Below are positions 34,345-44,419 of a stretch of DNA of 62,894 nucleotides, one piece after another; the first letter of the stretch is position 1, and every line of letters starts with the position of its first letter. The notes beneath the pieces were generated by a model. That model was not told the DNA's origin. It did not search any database and saw only the letters and a program-made list of their open reading frames with translations. The position numbers and the translations under genes are program-made. Origin of the DNA: Ruminococcus callidus (lineage in GTDB: Bacteria; Bacillota; Clostridia; Oscillospirales; Ruminococcaceae); the NCBI RefSeq assembly GCF_020709055.1, contig NZ_JAJFCK010000016.1, positions 1-62,894 of the forward strand, written 5' to 3'.

Positions 34345-35516
34345 GCGTAACGCAACTCAACCGCTATGTCGGCTATCGTCTAAAAGAGGAACGTGCCCTG
34401 CAAAATGTGCTGGTGCGTGGAGAAATCACCAATTTTACCGCATACTATCGTTCCGGACACCTGTATTTTACCCTGAAGGATGCGGAGGCATGCGTCAAAG
34501 CTGTGATGTTTCGGGGCAGTGCCCAGCGGCTGCGGTTTCAGCCGGCAGACGGCATGCGTGTCATTGTTGCAGCCTCAGCGGTGCTCTATGAGAAAGAGGG
34601 CAGCTTCCAGCTGAACGTCACGGACATGCAGCCGGACGGCGCGGGTGTGCAGGCGGCTGCGCTGGAACAGCTGAAGAAAAAGCTGACAGATCAGGGCGTT
34701 TTTGATGCAGCTGCCAAGCGTCCCATTCCTGTCATGCCCCAGCGAATCGGCGTCATTACATCCGATGTCGGTGCGGCATTGCAGGACGTGCGGAACGTCA
34801 TCAGCCGCCGGTATCCGGTGGGACATCTGCTGGTGTATCCGGCACAGGTGCAGGGCGATGCGGCGGTACAGTCCATTTGCAGCGCTATCGCAGCGGCACA
34901 GGCAGACAGGTGCGATGTCCTGATCGTCGGACGCGGCGGCGGCTCGGCGGAGAATTTGCAGGCGTTCAACACGGAGCAGGTGGTCATGGCGATCTATCAT
35001 TGCACCATTCCCATTGTCTCTGCCGTTGGACACGAAACAGACTGGACGCTGGCAGACGCTGCCGCAGATCTGCGTGCCCCGACACCGTCGGCAGCAGCGG
35101 AACTGGCGGTTCCCGATATGCGCCAGCTCTTGCAGCAAATTCAGGAACAGCGGCGTCGGATGACCGCTGCCATCCGCGGACAGCTGCAAAGCCGCCAGCA
35201 GGAGCTGGAACGTCTTTGCGACCGGCTGCGCCTGCAATCTCCGGCACACCGGCAATCCATGGAACAGCAGGCGCTGGAACATCTGTACCGGCGCCTGGTG
35301 CGTGGCGGTGCAGCGGTGCTGGAACGGTACGAGAACCAGCTGCGGCAGCAGGCGGAAAAGCTGGAAATGCTCAGTCCGCTGAAAATTCTGGGGCGTGGCT
35401 ATGCGCTGGTATATCAGGGAGAAGAACTGGTACGGCGTGCGGAACAGGTGCAGCCCGGAGATATCCTGCGGGTGCAGCTGGCAGAAGGTGAAATTACAGC
35501 TGAGGTGAAAGCGTAA
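34332..35516 (+). CDS. xseA: Exodeoxyribonuclease VII large subunit
   Basis: 394 residues. N-terminal OB fold ('VLVRGEITNFTAYYRSGHLYFTLKD'), catalytic core with 'RGGGSAENLQAFN' and 'SAVGHETDWTLAD', then a coiled-coil C-terminal part. Degrades single-stranded DNA with XseB. GTG start at 34332 (MAVLSVTQLN), overlapping the previous gene by 13 bp, RBS AGAGGGGA. Confidence 0.95.
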   Translation: MAVLSVTQLNRYVGYRLKEERALQNVLVRGEITNFTAYYRSGHLYFTLKDAEACVKAVMFRGSAQRLRFQPADGMRVIVAASAVLYEKEGSFQLNVTDMQPDGAGVQAAALEQLKKKLTDQGVFDAAAKRPIPVMPQRIGVITSDVGAALQDVRNVISRRYPVGHLLVYPAQVQGDAAVQSICSAIAAAQADRCDVLIVGRGGGSAENLQAFNTEQVVMAIYHCTIPIVSAVGHETDWTLADAAADLRAPTPSAAAELAVPDMRQLLQQIQEQRRRMTAAIRGQLQSRQQELERLCDRLRLQSPAHRQSMEQQALEHLYRRLVRGGAAVLERYENQLRQQAEKLEMLSPLKILGRGYALVYQGEELVRRAEQVQPGDILRVQLAEGEITAEVKA

Positions 35517-35542
35517 GCGGACACCATTGGAGGAATACAGGC

Positions 35543-35758
35543 ATGGCATTGGAAGAACAGATGAAACAATTGCGGGAGTTGACGCAGAAGCTGGAGCAGA
35601 GCAGTCTGCCTTTGGAAGAAGCAGTGCAGCTGTATGCACAGGGCATGGAACTGGCGGCAGCCTGCCAGAAGGAACTGGAACAGGCGAAGCTGCAGATCAG
35701 CAAACAGACCGTCCCGCTGCAAAAACAGGAGGATTCGGAAGATGAAACTGGAAAATAA
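35543..35758 (+). CDS. xseB: Exodeoxyribonuclease VII small subunit
   Basis: 71 residues of predicted helical hairpin, with the family core 'LEQSSLPLEEAVQLYAQGMELA'. Partner of XseA, 26 bp downstream of it; overlaps ispA by 17 bp. RBS GGAGGAA. Confidence 0.93.
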   Translation: MALEEQMKQLRELTQKLEQSSLPLEEAVQLYAQGMELAAACQKELEQAKLQISKQTVPLQKQEDSEDETGK

Positions 35759-36635
35759 ACAGGAACTGGAACGTTTGGTACATCTCGTAGAAACCGGATT
35801 GGACGAGCGGCTGCAAGTGACACCGGAGGTGGAACGGCAGAAGCGTGTTATCGCAGCAATGCAGTACTCGCTGGATGCCGGCGGCAAGCGGATTCGTCCG
35901 GTGCTGGTGCTGGAATTCTGCCGGCTCTGCGGCGGAAGCGTGCAGCAAGCAATGGCAGCAGCCTGCGCCATTGAGATGATTCATACATTCTCGTTGATTC
36001 ATGATGACCTGCCTGCCATGGACAACGACGATTTCCGGCGCGGCAAACCCTCTTGCCACAAGGCGTTTGATGAGGCAACGGCGATTCTGGCAGGCGATGC
36101 CCTCTCGGTACAGGCATTTCGTGTAATTGCAGAGGATCCGGTGCAGGACGATGCTGTCAAGGTGCATCTGATGCAGATTCTGGCAGAGGCGACCAGTGCC
36201 GCCGGTATGATCGGCGGTCAAGTCATGGATATGGAATATGAGACACGGGATGATGTGACGCAGGCGGATCTGGAGGCAATGTGCGCTGCCAAGACGGGCG
36301 CACTGATTCGTGGGGCATGCCGTCTGGGCTGTGTGGCAGCGGGTGCGCCGGAATCCGTGGTTGCGCTGGCAGATCAGTACGGCGCAAAGCTGGGACTTGC
36401 GTTCCAGATCGTGGACGATATTCTGGATGTGACCAGTACGACCGATGTTTTGGGAAAGCCGGTCGGCAGCGATGCCGAAGAGGGAAAGACGACGTTCGTC
36501 ACACTGCTGGGACTGGAACGGGCACGGGAAGAAGCTGCCCGTCTGACACAGGAGGCGGAGGAACTGCTGCAGCAGTTCGTCGGTCATGAGTTCCTGCTGG
36601 ATTTGACGGATTCCCTGTTGAATCGGGAAAAATAA
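35742..36635 (+). CDS. ispA: Polyprenyl (farnesyl/geranyl) diphosphate synthase
   Basis: 297 residues. All-alpha prenyltransferase with first Asp-rich motif 'HDDLPAMDNDD' and second 'DDILDVT', and 'GGKRIRP' near the N-terminus. Condenses IPP with allylic diphosphates for undecaprenyl and quinone precursors. RBS AGGAGG inside xseB. Adjacent to dxs, so isoprenoid supply is clustered. Confidence 0.94.
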   Translation: MKLENKQELERLVHLVETGLDERLQVTPEVERQKRVIAAMQYSLDAGGKRIRPVLVLEFCRLCGGSVQQAMAAACAIEMIHTFSLIHDDLPAMDNDDFRRGKPSCHKAFDEATAILAGDALSVQAFRVIAEDPVQDDAVKVHLMQILAEATSAAGMIGGQVMDMEYETRDDVTQADLEAMCAAKTGALIRGACRLGCVAAGAPESVVALADQYGAKLGLAFQIVDDILDVTSTTDVLGKPVGSDAEEGKTTFVTLLGLERAREEAARLTQEAEELLQQFVGHEFLLDLTDSLLNREK

Positions 36636-36662
36636 CAATAAGGAGGGGGACTTTTTGCCGTT

Positions 36663-38633
36663 TTGGCAGAAGGTCGGGCACAGATGCAGAAAAAACGAAG
36701 CACTGTTGCAGAAATGGAAAAAATGGATATGAAAAAAGTCCCGTTGCCGGAGAAATCTCTGCTGGAACAGCTGGATTTGCCGGGGGATTTGAAGAAGCTG
36801 GATATGGCGCAGTGTCAGGAACTGTGTCAGGAGATTCGGAATCTGCTGATCGAAACAGTTTCCAAGACCGGCGGACATTTGGCTTCGAATCTGGGAGCAG
36901 TGGAGCTGACGGTGGCAATGCACCGTGTTTTCACTTCTCCGGAAGATAAATTTGTATGGGATGTTGGGCACCAGTGTTACACGCACAAGATTCTGACAGG
37001 CCGGCTGAATGCGTTCTCTACGCTTCGGCAGGAGGACGGAATTTCCGGATTTCCAAAGCCTTCGGAATCGGAGCACGATGTCTTTATCAGCGGGCACAGC
37101 AGCACGGCAATCTCCGTGGCAAACGGCATTGCCGAGGGCATGCGTCTGCAGGGGGATCGGGAGCACTTCGCCATTGCAGTCATCGGAGACGGCGCAATGA
37201 CCGGCGGGCTGGCGTATGAGGGAATGAACAATGCCGGAAAATCCGGCAACAATCTGATCGTTATTCTCAACGACAACGACATGTCGATTTCCAAAAACGT
37301 CGGCTCTCTGGCACGGTATCTCTCATCGATTCGTGGCAGCGAGGGCTATGTGCGCACGAAAAAGGCGGTGGAACGCCGCTTGAACCAGACGGCAGTCATC
37401 GGCCCGTCGGTGGCGAAAGTCATCAAGAACTCCAAGAGTGTGGTGCGGGAGGCGCTGCTGCACTCTGCCACCCTGTTCGAGGACTTCGGCTTCGTCTACC
37501 TTGGACCGGTGGACGGTCACGATCAGGGTGCTATTGAAGAGGTGCTTCTGGCGGCAAAGCAGTATCACCGGCCGGTGTTCATTCACCTCAACACTGTCAA
37601 GGGCAAGGGATATCCGCCGGCGGAACAGAATCCGGGAGAGTATCACGGCATCTCAAAGTTTGACATTGAGACCGGCAATCCGGAGGTGTCCGGCAAGGAC
37701 TCCTATTCCAGCGTATTTGGGCAGGAGCTGACCCACCTGGCAGTCAGGGACAGCCGGATCTGCGCCATCACGGCAGCCATGGAAAGCGGCACAGGACTGC
37801 ACTATTTTGCGAAGGAATTTCCGAAGCGTTATTTTGACGTGGGGATTGCCGAGCAGTATGCGGTTACATTTTCGGCAGCGCTTGCCTCTACGGGACAGCT
37901 GCCGGTGTTTGCCGTGTACTCGTCATTTCTCCAGCGTGCCTATGACCAGCTGATGCACGATGTGGCGATCGGCGGACTGCACGTGGTGCTGGGCGTTGAC
38001 CGTGCCGGTGTTGTGGGCGAGGATGGCGAAACGCACCACGGCTTGTACGACGTTTCCTACCTCGCCACAGTGCCCAATACAACGATCTATGCACCGGCAT
38101 GTTATGACGAGCTGCGGCTCTGTCTGCGGCGGGCGCTGTATCGAGACAAGGGACTTGTCTGTGTGCGGTATCCCCGCGGGGCGGACAACAGCGTCTTTGA
38201 CAAGTCTGCGCTGAACACCGAGTACACCCACGTGTCCGGGCAGCGGACAGACGTGCTGTGTATTTCCTACGGCAGAATCTACGACAACCTGTATCAGGCG
38301 AGCCGGCGTGCCAAGGAAGCCGGAATGCCCTGCGATCTGCTCAAGCTGACACGGATTTTTCCGCTGTCGGATGCTGTGGTGGAATTGGCATCTACTTATC
38401 AGCACGTGCTCTTCCTGGAGGAGGCGTACTATTATGGCGGTATTTCCCAGATCTTCGGGGATGCGCTGATGCAGCACGGATTCCACGGCAGCTATCGACG
38501 TGTCGCTCCGAAGGAGTATCTGGCGCATGCGTCCATGGCATCGCAAATTGAAAAAATACAGCTCTCTGCGGATGCTATTTTCCGGCACATCCAGCAGATC
38601 TATCAGGAGGAACAGGGCGATGGCGAGACTTGA
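36663..38633 (+). CDS. dxs: 1-deoxy-D-xylulose-5-phosphate synthase
   Basis: Up to 656 residues. Thiamine-diphosphate enzyme joining pyruvate and glyceraldehyde 3-phosphate, first step of the MEP pathway. 'WDVGHQCYTHKILTGR', TPP motif 'GDGAMTGGLAYEGMNN' and a transketolase C-domain are present. The start is uncertain: TTG at 36663 fits the RBS AAGGAGGGGG at 36641-36650, but ATG codons at 36684 or 36714 are possible, since the homologous region begins only near residue 30. Overlaps tlyA by 14 bp. Confidence 0.94.
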   Translation: MAEGRAQMQKKRSTVAEMEKMDMKKVPLPEKSLLEQLDLPGDLKKLDMAQCQELCQEIRNLLIETVSKTGGHLASNLGAVELTVAMHRVFTSPEDKFVWDVGHQCYTHKILTGRLNAFSTLRQEDGISGFPKPSESEHDVFISGHSSTAISVANGIAEGMRLQGDREHFAIAVIGDGAMTGGLAYEGMNNAGKSGNNLIVILNDNDMSISKNVGSLARYLSSIRGSEGYVRTKKAVERRLNQTAVIGPSVAKVIKNSKSVVREALLHSATLFEDFGFVYLGPVDGHDQGAIEEVLLAAKQYHRPVFIHLNTVKGKGYPPAEQNPGEYHGISKFDIETGNPEVSGKDSYSSVFGQELTHLAVRDSRICAITAAMESGTGLHYFAKEFPKRYFDVGIAEQYAVTFSAALASTGQLPVFAVYSSFLQRAYDQLMHDVAIGGLHVVLGVDRAGVVGEDGETHHGLYDVSYLATVPNTTIYAPACYDELRLCLRRALYRDKGLVCVRYPRGADNSVFDKSALNTEYTHVSGQRTDVLCISYGRIYDNLYQASRRAKEAGMPCDLLKLTRIFPLSDAVVELASTYQHVLFLEEAYYYGGISQIFGDALMQHGFHGSYRRVAPKEYLAHASMASQIEKIQLSADAIFRHIQQIYQEEQGDGET

Positions 38634-39417
38634 TATCTGGCTCTCCAAGCATGGCATGGCACCCAGCCGGCAGCGTGCGCAGGGACTCATCCGAAACGGA
38701 CAGATTTTCGTCAACGGTGTCGTCTGTACCAAGCCGGCGTATGGAGTGGCGGAGGGCGACCAGGTGACCATGGAGGGGGAAGATCTGCCCTTCGTGGGAC
38801 GTGGCGGTCTGAAGCTGGAACATGCAGTGCAGGCAGCCGGATTGCAGCTGGATGGTCTGGTCTGTATGGACATTGGCGCATCCACCGGCGGTTTCACAGA
38901 CTGTATGCTCCAGCACGGGGCACGGCGTGTCTATGCGGTGGACGTGGGGCACGGTCAGCTGGCGGAATCCCTGCGGCAGGATTCCCGTGTGGTAAACTGG
39001 GAGGGAACGGATATCCGCAGCGTCACACCGGCGCAGCTGCCGGAGCCAGTCGACTTTTTTTCCGTCGATGTTTCTTTTATCTCTCTGACCCATGTGCTGC
39101 CGTCTGCGGCAGCATTTCTGGCGCACGGCGGAAAAGCGGCGATTCTCATCAAGCCTCAGTTTGAGGCGGGACGGGAGAACATCGGGAAAAACGGTCTGGT
39201 CACCTCGCCGCGTGTCCATCAGAATGTGCTGGTGAATACGCTGGCGCTGCTGCACCAGCTGGAACTGGAAGTGCAGTTGCTGTGTCCCTCCCCCATTCGG
39301 GGCGGAACCGGCAATGCTGAGTACCTCGCCGTGGCGGAAAAAGGCGGAACGCCGGCGGAGATTCCAGACCTTGCTGCCGTCGTGCAGGCGGCGCTGGCAA
39401 AGGAGGGACGGAAATGA
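38620..39417 (+). CDS. tlyA: TlyA-family rRNA 2'-O-methyltransferase / hemolysin-like protein
   Basis: 265 residues. S4 RNA-binding domain (about 1-60, '[20 protein letters not shown]') and an FtsJ-like SAM domain ('[18 protein letters not shown]', then '[16 protein letters not shown]'). Mycobacterial TlyA methylates 16S and 23S rRNA; the clostridial homologue is usually found between dxs and nadK, as here. RBS AGGAGG. Confidence 0.9.
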   Translation: MARLDIWLSKHGMAPSRQRAQGLIRNGQIFVNGVVCTKPAYGVAEGDQVTMEGEDLPFVGRGGLKLEHAVQAAGLQLDGLVCMDIGASTGGFTDCMLQHGARRVYAVDVGHGQLAESLRQDSRVVNWEGTDIRSVTPAQLPEPVDFFSVDVSFISLTHVLPSAAAFLAHGGKAAILIKPQFEAGRENIGKNGLVTSPRVHQNVLVNTLALLHQLELEVQLLCPSPIRGGTGNAEYLAVAEKGGTPAEIPDLAAVVQAALAKEGRK

Positions 39418-40283
39418 AGGTCGTGTTATTTCACCATTTGCAGAACAAAAGCGCTGCATCGGTGGCGCAGGATGTGTGCAACGCACTGTACCGGAATGGC
39501 ATTGCCGTCTGGGCAGACCCATGCTGCCGGAAGCTGCTAAGCGGTCTGCCATTTGTCTGCTATGCGCCGTTTTTGGAGGCAGTGCAGAGTGCTGATGTTG
39601 CCATTGCCATTGGCGGAGACGGCACCATTTTACACTGCGCCCGCCATGTGGTGGGGACAAAGGCGATGCTGCTCGGCATCAATACCGGACGGCTCGGTTT
39701 TCTGGCATCCATGGAGCCGGATCAGATCGGCGAAGTGGCACGGCTTCAGACGGGGGACTATCGGGTTTCCCGCAGAATGCTGCTCAAGGGCAGACTGCTA
39801 CAGCCGGACGGTACCTGTAAGCGGGAATTTCTGGCGCTGAATGACATCGTCATTTCCCGTAATTTTTCCCGTGTCATCGAGTTCACAGTCTCCCGCAATA
39901 ACGTGGTGCTGGGCAACTATCGGGCGGACGGGCTGATTTTCAGCACGCCGACAGGCTCTACCGCTTATGCCCTCTCTGCCGGCGGGCCGATCATCGAGCC
40001 GGAGTTTCCCTGCATCGAGATGACGCTCATCTGTCCCCACTCCCTCTCTGCCCGTCCCATCCTGTTTTCGCCTCACAATGAATTGCAGGTGTCGTGTCGG
40101 GTACGGGAAGACCACGATGTCTATCTCTGTGCAGATGGGGAAAAACCGGTGGAATTTCGGGAGGAGGAGACACTGGAAATTTCCGGTGCTTCAGAGATGC
40201 TGGGAATTTTGGATCTGAGCGGAAACACCTTTTTCGATTCCCTCAGCCGAAAACTGATGCAGTCCCTGAAAGATGGAAAATAG
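39414..40283 (+). CDS. nadK: NAD kinase
   Basis: 289 residues. Phosphorylates NAD to NADP. The GGDG motif ('[13 protein letters not shown]') and the Gly-rich '[16 protein letters not shown]' are present. Overlaps tlyA by ATGA. Confidence 0.95.
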   Translation: MKVVLFHHLQNKSAASVAQDVCNALYRNGIAVWADPCCRKLLSGLPFVCYAPFLEAVQSADVAIAIGGDGTILHCARHVVGTKAMLLGINTGRLGFLASMEPDQIGEVARLQTGDYRVSRRMLLKGRLLQPDGTCKREFLALNDIVISRNFSRVIEFTVSRNNVVLGNYRADGLIFSTPTGSTAYALSAGGPIIEPEFPCIEMTLICPHSLSARPILFSPHNELQVSCRVREDHDVYLCADGEKPVEFREEETLEISGASEMLGILDLSGNTFFDSLSRKLMQSLKDGK

Positions 40284-40301
40284 CATGTCTGGAGGTTTGT
40301 C

Positions 40302-40748
40302 ATGAAAAAGGAACGGCAGGACGCAATCTTGTCTTTGATCGCACGGGAGGAGATCCCGACGCAGGAGCTGCTGCGGGAGAGAGTCGCAGCCATGGGATTC
40401 GAGGTGACGCAGGCGACGCTCTCACGGGACATTCGGGAGCTGCATCTGGTCAAGCAGCGACGCAGCGGAAAGCGTGCCTGCTATACAGCGCCGGTGATCC
40501 AGGAGGGCACCAGCGGTATTTTTCAGGACGCCGTGCTCCGCACCGATTATGCCGGACACATGGCGGTGATTCACTGCCGCTCCGGCATGGCGCAGGCGGT
40601 GGCAGTGGCGCTGGATTCCGTGAAGCGTGAGGGTGTTGTTGGAACGATTGCCGGAGATGATACGGTGTTCGTTCTGCTCCGGACGGAAACGCTGGCACGG
40701 GAGTTTGCGCTGTTCTTTGGATCATCGGCAGGAAAGGGAGGCTTTTGA
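40302..40748 (+). CDS. argR: Arginine repressor
   Basis: 148 residues. Winged-helix DNA-binding domain (about 1-70, 'GFEVTQATLSRDIRELHLVK') and a C-terminal hexamerisation and arginine-binding domain ('GTIAGDDTVFVLLR'). Controls arginine genes, none of which are in this window. RBS TGGAGG. In Clostridia argR sits next to recN, as here. Confidence 0.95.
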   Translation: MKKERQDAILSLIAREEIPTQELLRERVAAMGFEVTQATLSRDIRELHLVKQRRSGKRACYTAPVIQEGTSGIFQDAVLRTDYAGHMAVIHCRSGMAQAVAVALDSVKREGVVGTIAGDDTVFVLLRTETLAREFALFFGSSAGKGGF

Positions 40749-42442
40749 TGTTAGCAGAACTGGAAATCGAAAATCTGGCAGTCATCGCCCACGCCCGTAT
40801 TCCGTTTTCGCCCCATCTGAACGTGTTCACCGGGGAGACCGGTGCCGGAAAATCCATCCTGATCCATGGCATTCATGCCGTACTGGGGCAGCGTGTGACC
40901 AGAGACATTGTGCGGACCGGTTGCAAAAAAGCGGTCATTACGGCGCTGTTTACCAAGCTCTCTCCGGCGGTCTGCGCCAAGCTGGATGCGCTTTCCATCT
41001 CCCACGAGGACGACGAGCTGCTGCTGACACGGGAGATCGCAGCGGACGGCGGAAGTGCAGCACGGGTCAATGGACATACCACTACGGTTTCCGTGCTGCG
41101 GGAGATCGGCAGCACGCTGATCAACATCCACGGACAGCATGACAATCAGGTGCTGCTCTCGCCGGAATGCCATCTGCAAATTCTGGACGCTTTTGGCGGA
41201 GATGACACACGGCTGCACCGGTATCAGGAGAGCTTTCGTGCATTGCAGCAGACGGCGAAGCGCCTGAACCACCTGGGAAAGCTGGAACAGGAGAAGGCGC
41301 ACCGCCGGCAGTATCTGCGACAGCTGGTGCAGGATGTGGAGGACTTGGGGCTGGAAGCCGGAGAGGAATCCGCATTGGAGGAGGAACTGGAACTGCTCCA
41401 GCATGTAGGCGGGATTTCCAGTGCGCTTCAGAATGCGGAGGAACTGCTCAGCGGTGAGGAGTCCGGCGGAACTGCGGTGGACCGCACCGAGGAGGCAGCG
41501 GAGGAACTGTCCGCCATTGCCGAGCTGCGCAGCGATTTCTCCGCACTGTATGAGCGTCTGAACACCGTGCGCATTGAGGTGGAGGACATCGCTGCGGAGT
41601 GCCGGAATCTGCGGGAACAGCTGGATATGGATCCGGCACGGTATGCGCAGGTCACGAAACGGTTACAGGAAATCCGTGCACTGGGCAAGCAGTATCAGTG
41701 CACGGGGGATGAACTGATGCAGCAGTATCAGCAGGCGGAGGAAGAGCTTCAGCAGATGCAGAGCGATGCAGCGGAAATCGAGGCGCTGCGGGAGGAAAAG
41801 AAGCAGCTGCTGGAGCAGGTGTCCACGCAGGCAAAGGAGCTCTCAGAGTACCGTGCGCAGCTGCTGGAGCGTTTTGCTGCACAGGTGACAGAACAGCTGG
41901 CATTCCTGAATATGCCCAATGTGGTGCTGACCGGAAAGCACACTATGGGAAAGCTGACCATTCACGGTATGGACAACCTGGAATTTCTGATTTCCGCCAA
42001 CCGTGGGGAAGAGCCACGCCCGCTGGCACGCATTGCCTCCGGCGGTGAACTGTCCCGCATCATGCTGGCGCTGAAGTGCGTCATCGCCGATCGGGACAGC
42101 ATCCCCACGCTGATTTTCGACGAGATCGACACCGGTGTCAGCGGAAAAGCGGCTCAGAAGATCGGAATGAAACTCCGTGAGGTGGGACAGCTGCGGCAGG
42201 TGCTCTGCGTGACGCACCTCTCGCAGATCGCAGTGATGGCGGATCATCATTTGATGATCGAAAAGCAGACGGACTGCGGCAGAACGGAAACACATGTCAT
42301 GCCGCTGACCGAGGAGGGGCGTATTCGTGAGATCGCCCGAATCATGGGCGGCGAGAATCCCAGCGAACTTCTGCTGCGGTCGGCACAGGAGGAGCTGGAA
42401 CGGTGGCATCCGCTGCCGGAGGAAGGAGCGCAGGAATTGTGA
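40748..42442 (+). CDS. recN: DNA repair protein RecN
   Basis: 564 residues. SMC-like ATPase: Walker A GETGAGKS (about 30-37), long central coiled coil (about 150-370), signature 'ASGGELSRIMLALK' and Walker B 'LIFDEIDTGVSG'. Acts in double-strand break repair. The start ATG at 40748 shares one base with the argR stop; RBS GGGAGG. Confidence 0.95.
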   Translation: MLAELEIENLAVIAHARIPFSPHLNVFTGETGAGKSILIHGIHAVLGQRVTRDIVRTGCKKAVITALFTKLSPAVCAKLDALSISHEDDELLLTREIAADGGSAARVNGHTTTVSVLREIGSTLINIHGQHDNQVLLSPECHLQILDAFGGDDTRLHRYQESFRALQQTAKRLNHLGKLEQEKAHRRQYLRQLVQDVEDLGLEAGEESALEEELELLQHVGGISSALQNAEELLSGEESGGTAVDRTEEAAEELSAIAELRSDFSALYERLNTVRIEVEDIAAECRNLREQLDMDPARYAQVTKRLQEIRALGKQYQCTGDELMQQYQQAEEELQQMQSDAAEIEALREEKKQLLEQVSTQAKELSEYRAQLLERFAAQVTEQLAFLNMPNVVLTGKHTMGKLTIHGMDNLEFLISANRGEEPRPLARIASGGELSRIMLALKCVIADRDSIPTLIFDEIDTGVSGKAAQKIGMKLREVGQLRQVLCVTHLSQIAVMADHHLMIEKQTDCGRTETHVMPLTEEGRIREIARIMGGENPSELLLRSAQEELERWHPLPEEGAQEL

Positions 42443-44292
42443 GAACACCGGAGGCGCTGCTGCAGCAGTATTTTGGACATCGGGAGTTCCGCAGCGGACA
42501 GAAGCAGGCAATCGATGCCATTTTGCAGGGACGGGATGTGCTGGCGATCATGCCCACTGGTGCCGGAAAATCCGTGTGCTATCAGATTTCCGCCATGCTC
42601 CTGCCGGGGCTGACAATCGTCATTTCTCCGCTGATCTCTCTGATGAAAGATCAGGTGGAGGCGCTGCATCAGGTGGGGATTCCGGCGGCGTACCTCAACA
42701 GTACCATCTCGCCCGCACAGTTTGCCGATACGATGATCGGAGTGCGGAACGGACAGTACCGGATTCTGTATGCTGCACCGGAGCGCCTGATGACGGAGCA
42801 TTTTCTTGCGCTGACAGCAGAGGTTCCGGTTTCCATGGTGGCGGTGGATGAGGCACACTGTGTTTCCCAGTGGGGACAGGATTTCCGGCAGAGCTATCTG
42901 GACATCGTGCCGTTTGTGGAACAGCTGCCGGTTCGTCCGGTCTGCTGTGCGTTCACTGCCACGGCGACTCAGCAGGTCGAGACGGATATTGCCGCACTGC
43001 TGCACCTGCAAAATCCGGTGTCGGTAAAGACAGGGTTTGACCGGAAGAATCTGTTTTTCGGTGTGCGCCAGCCACAGAAGAAAATGGACGAGGTCATTCA
43101 GATTCTCACAGAAAATGCCGGAAAAAGCGGAATCATCTATTGTTCCACCCGAAAAGCTGTGGAGGACGTCTGCAATGCTTTGCGTGAGAAAGGATATCCT
43201 GCCACACGATACCACGCCGGACTTGTTGAAAAAGAGCGCTCCGCCAATCAGGAGGATTTTCTCTATGACCGCCAGACGATTATGGTGGCGACCAACGCCT
43301 TTGGCATGGGAATCGACAAGTCCAACGTGTCTTTTGTCATTCACTACCAGATGCCCATGGATCTGGAGAGCTACTATCAGGAGGCTGGGCGTGCCGGACG
43401 AGATGGAGAACCGGCGCAGTGCATCCTGCTGTACAGCGGACGGGATGTCCGCACCAATCAGTTTTTGCTGGAACGGGGAAAGGAAAACGCCGAGATTGAG
43501 GAGGTGTCGCTGCGGGAATCCCTCCTGCAAAAGGGGGAGGAGCGGCTCCGGCAGATGACATTTTACGCCACCTCCACCAGCTGTCTGCGGCGGCGGATGC
43601 TGCAATATTTCGGCGAAAAAGCGCCGGAGACCTGCGGGAACTGTTCCTGCTGTCTGACCAACTATCGGGAGGAGGACGTCACGCTGGAGGCGAAAAAAAT
43701 CATCTCCTGCGTATATCGCGGGCAGAAAGCAGGCTATCACCTGAGCCGCACCATGACCGCCGATATCCTCATCGGCAGCAAAAAAGAATCCATTTTGCGG
43801 ATGCGGCTGGACAAGCTCTCCACCTACGGCATCATCGAAAAAATGACACGGCGGCAGGTGGCACAGCTGATCGACGAACTGGTGGAGATGGAGTGTCTGG
43901 CGCTGCGGCCGTTTCAGGAATTTTCGGAGCTTGTCCTGACCAGCGGTTCGGCTGCGGTGATTCGGGGCGAAAAACAGGTGTCGCACCGTGTGCCCATTGT
44001 GCAGAAGAAGCGCATCTCCATGGGAAGCAGCGACGATTCCGTATCGTCGGAGGAACAGGGACTGTTTCAGAAGCTGCGGGAGCTGCGAACGGAATTCGCC
44101 AGAGCGGAGGGTGTTCCTGCATACATCATTTTTACAGATGCCTCGCTGCGGGATATGTGCCGCAAAAAGCCCCGTACCATGGGAGAGCTGCGGCAGGTGT
44201 CCGGCGTAGGTATCGTCAAAAGCCAGAAGTACGGCAAGGATTTTTTGCATGCCATTGCTGCATGGCAGGCGGAACATCCGGAGGAATCTTGA
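42439..44292 (+). CDS. recQ: ATP-dependent DNA helicase RecQ
   Basis: 617 residues. Helicase motifs 'MPTGAGKSVCYQ' and DEAH box 'VDEAHCVSQWGQDFR', RecQ-Ct zinc site 'CGNCSCC', winged helix, and a C-terminal HRDC domain (about 540-617). Unwinds recombination and stalled-fork structures. GTG start overlapping the recN stop (GTGA). Last gene of the operon. Confidence 0.95.
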   Translation: MRTPEALLQQYFGHREFRSGQKQAIDAILQGRDVLAIMPTGAGKSVCYQISAMLLPGLTIVISPLISLMKDQVEALHQVGIPAAYLNSTISPAQFADTMIGVRNGQYRILYAAPERLMTEHFLALTAEVPVSMVAVDEAHCVSQWGQDFRQSYLDIVPFVEQLPVRPVCCAFTATATQQVETDIAALLHLQNPVSVKTGFDRKNLFFGVRQPQKKMDEVIQILTENAGKSGIIYCSTRKAVEDVCNALREKGYPATRYHAGLVEKERSANQEDFLYDRQTIMVATNAFGMGIDKSNVSFVIHYQMPMDLESYYQEAGRAGRDGEPAQCILLYSGRDVRTNQFLLERGKENAEIEEVSLRESLLQKGEERLRQMTFYATSTSCLRRRMLQYFGEKAPETCGNCSCCLTNYREEDVTLEAKKIISCVYRGQKAGYHLSRTMTADILIGSKKESILRMRLDKLSTYGIIEKMTRRQVAQLIDELVEMECLALRPFQEFSELVLTSGSAAVIRGEKQVSHRVPIVQKKRISMGSSDDSVSSEEQGLFQKLRELRTEFARAEGVPAYIIFTDASLRDMCRKKPRTMGELRQVSGVGIVKSQKYGKDFLHAIAAWQAEHPEES

Positions 44293-44312
44293 ACAACCTG
44301 AAAAGCTGAATG

Positions 44313-44342
44313 TCAGCGGAACATGATTCCGCTGATTTTTTT
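44313..44342 (+). terminator. Terminator of the nusB-recQ operon
   Basis: Perfect 8-bp stem TCAGCGGA / TCCGCTGA, 7-nt loop, followed by seven T residues. Confidence 0.9.
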
Positions 44343-44345
44343 GTG

Positions 44346-44374
44346 CCATATTTTCCGGCAGAACTGCATAAGCT
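44346..44374 (+). promoter_or_regulatory. Putative sigma-E promoter of the spoVB-like gene
   Basis: CCATATT (44346-44352), 14-bp spacer, CATAAGCT (44367-44374), close to the sigma-E consensus. It lies 46 bp before the start codon and is the only promoter-like signal in the gap. Confidence 0.6.
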
Positions 44375-44419
44375 GAAACAGGCTCTAAGAGATGCGGTTA
44401 TGCGGGAGGAGGCACTGCC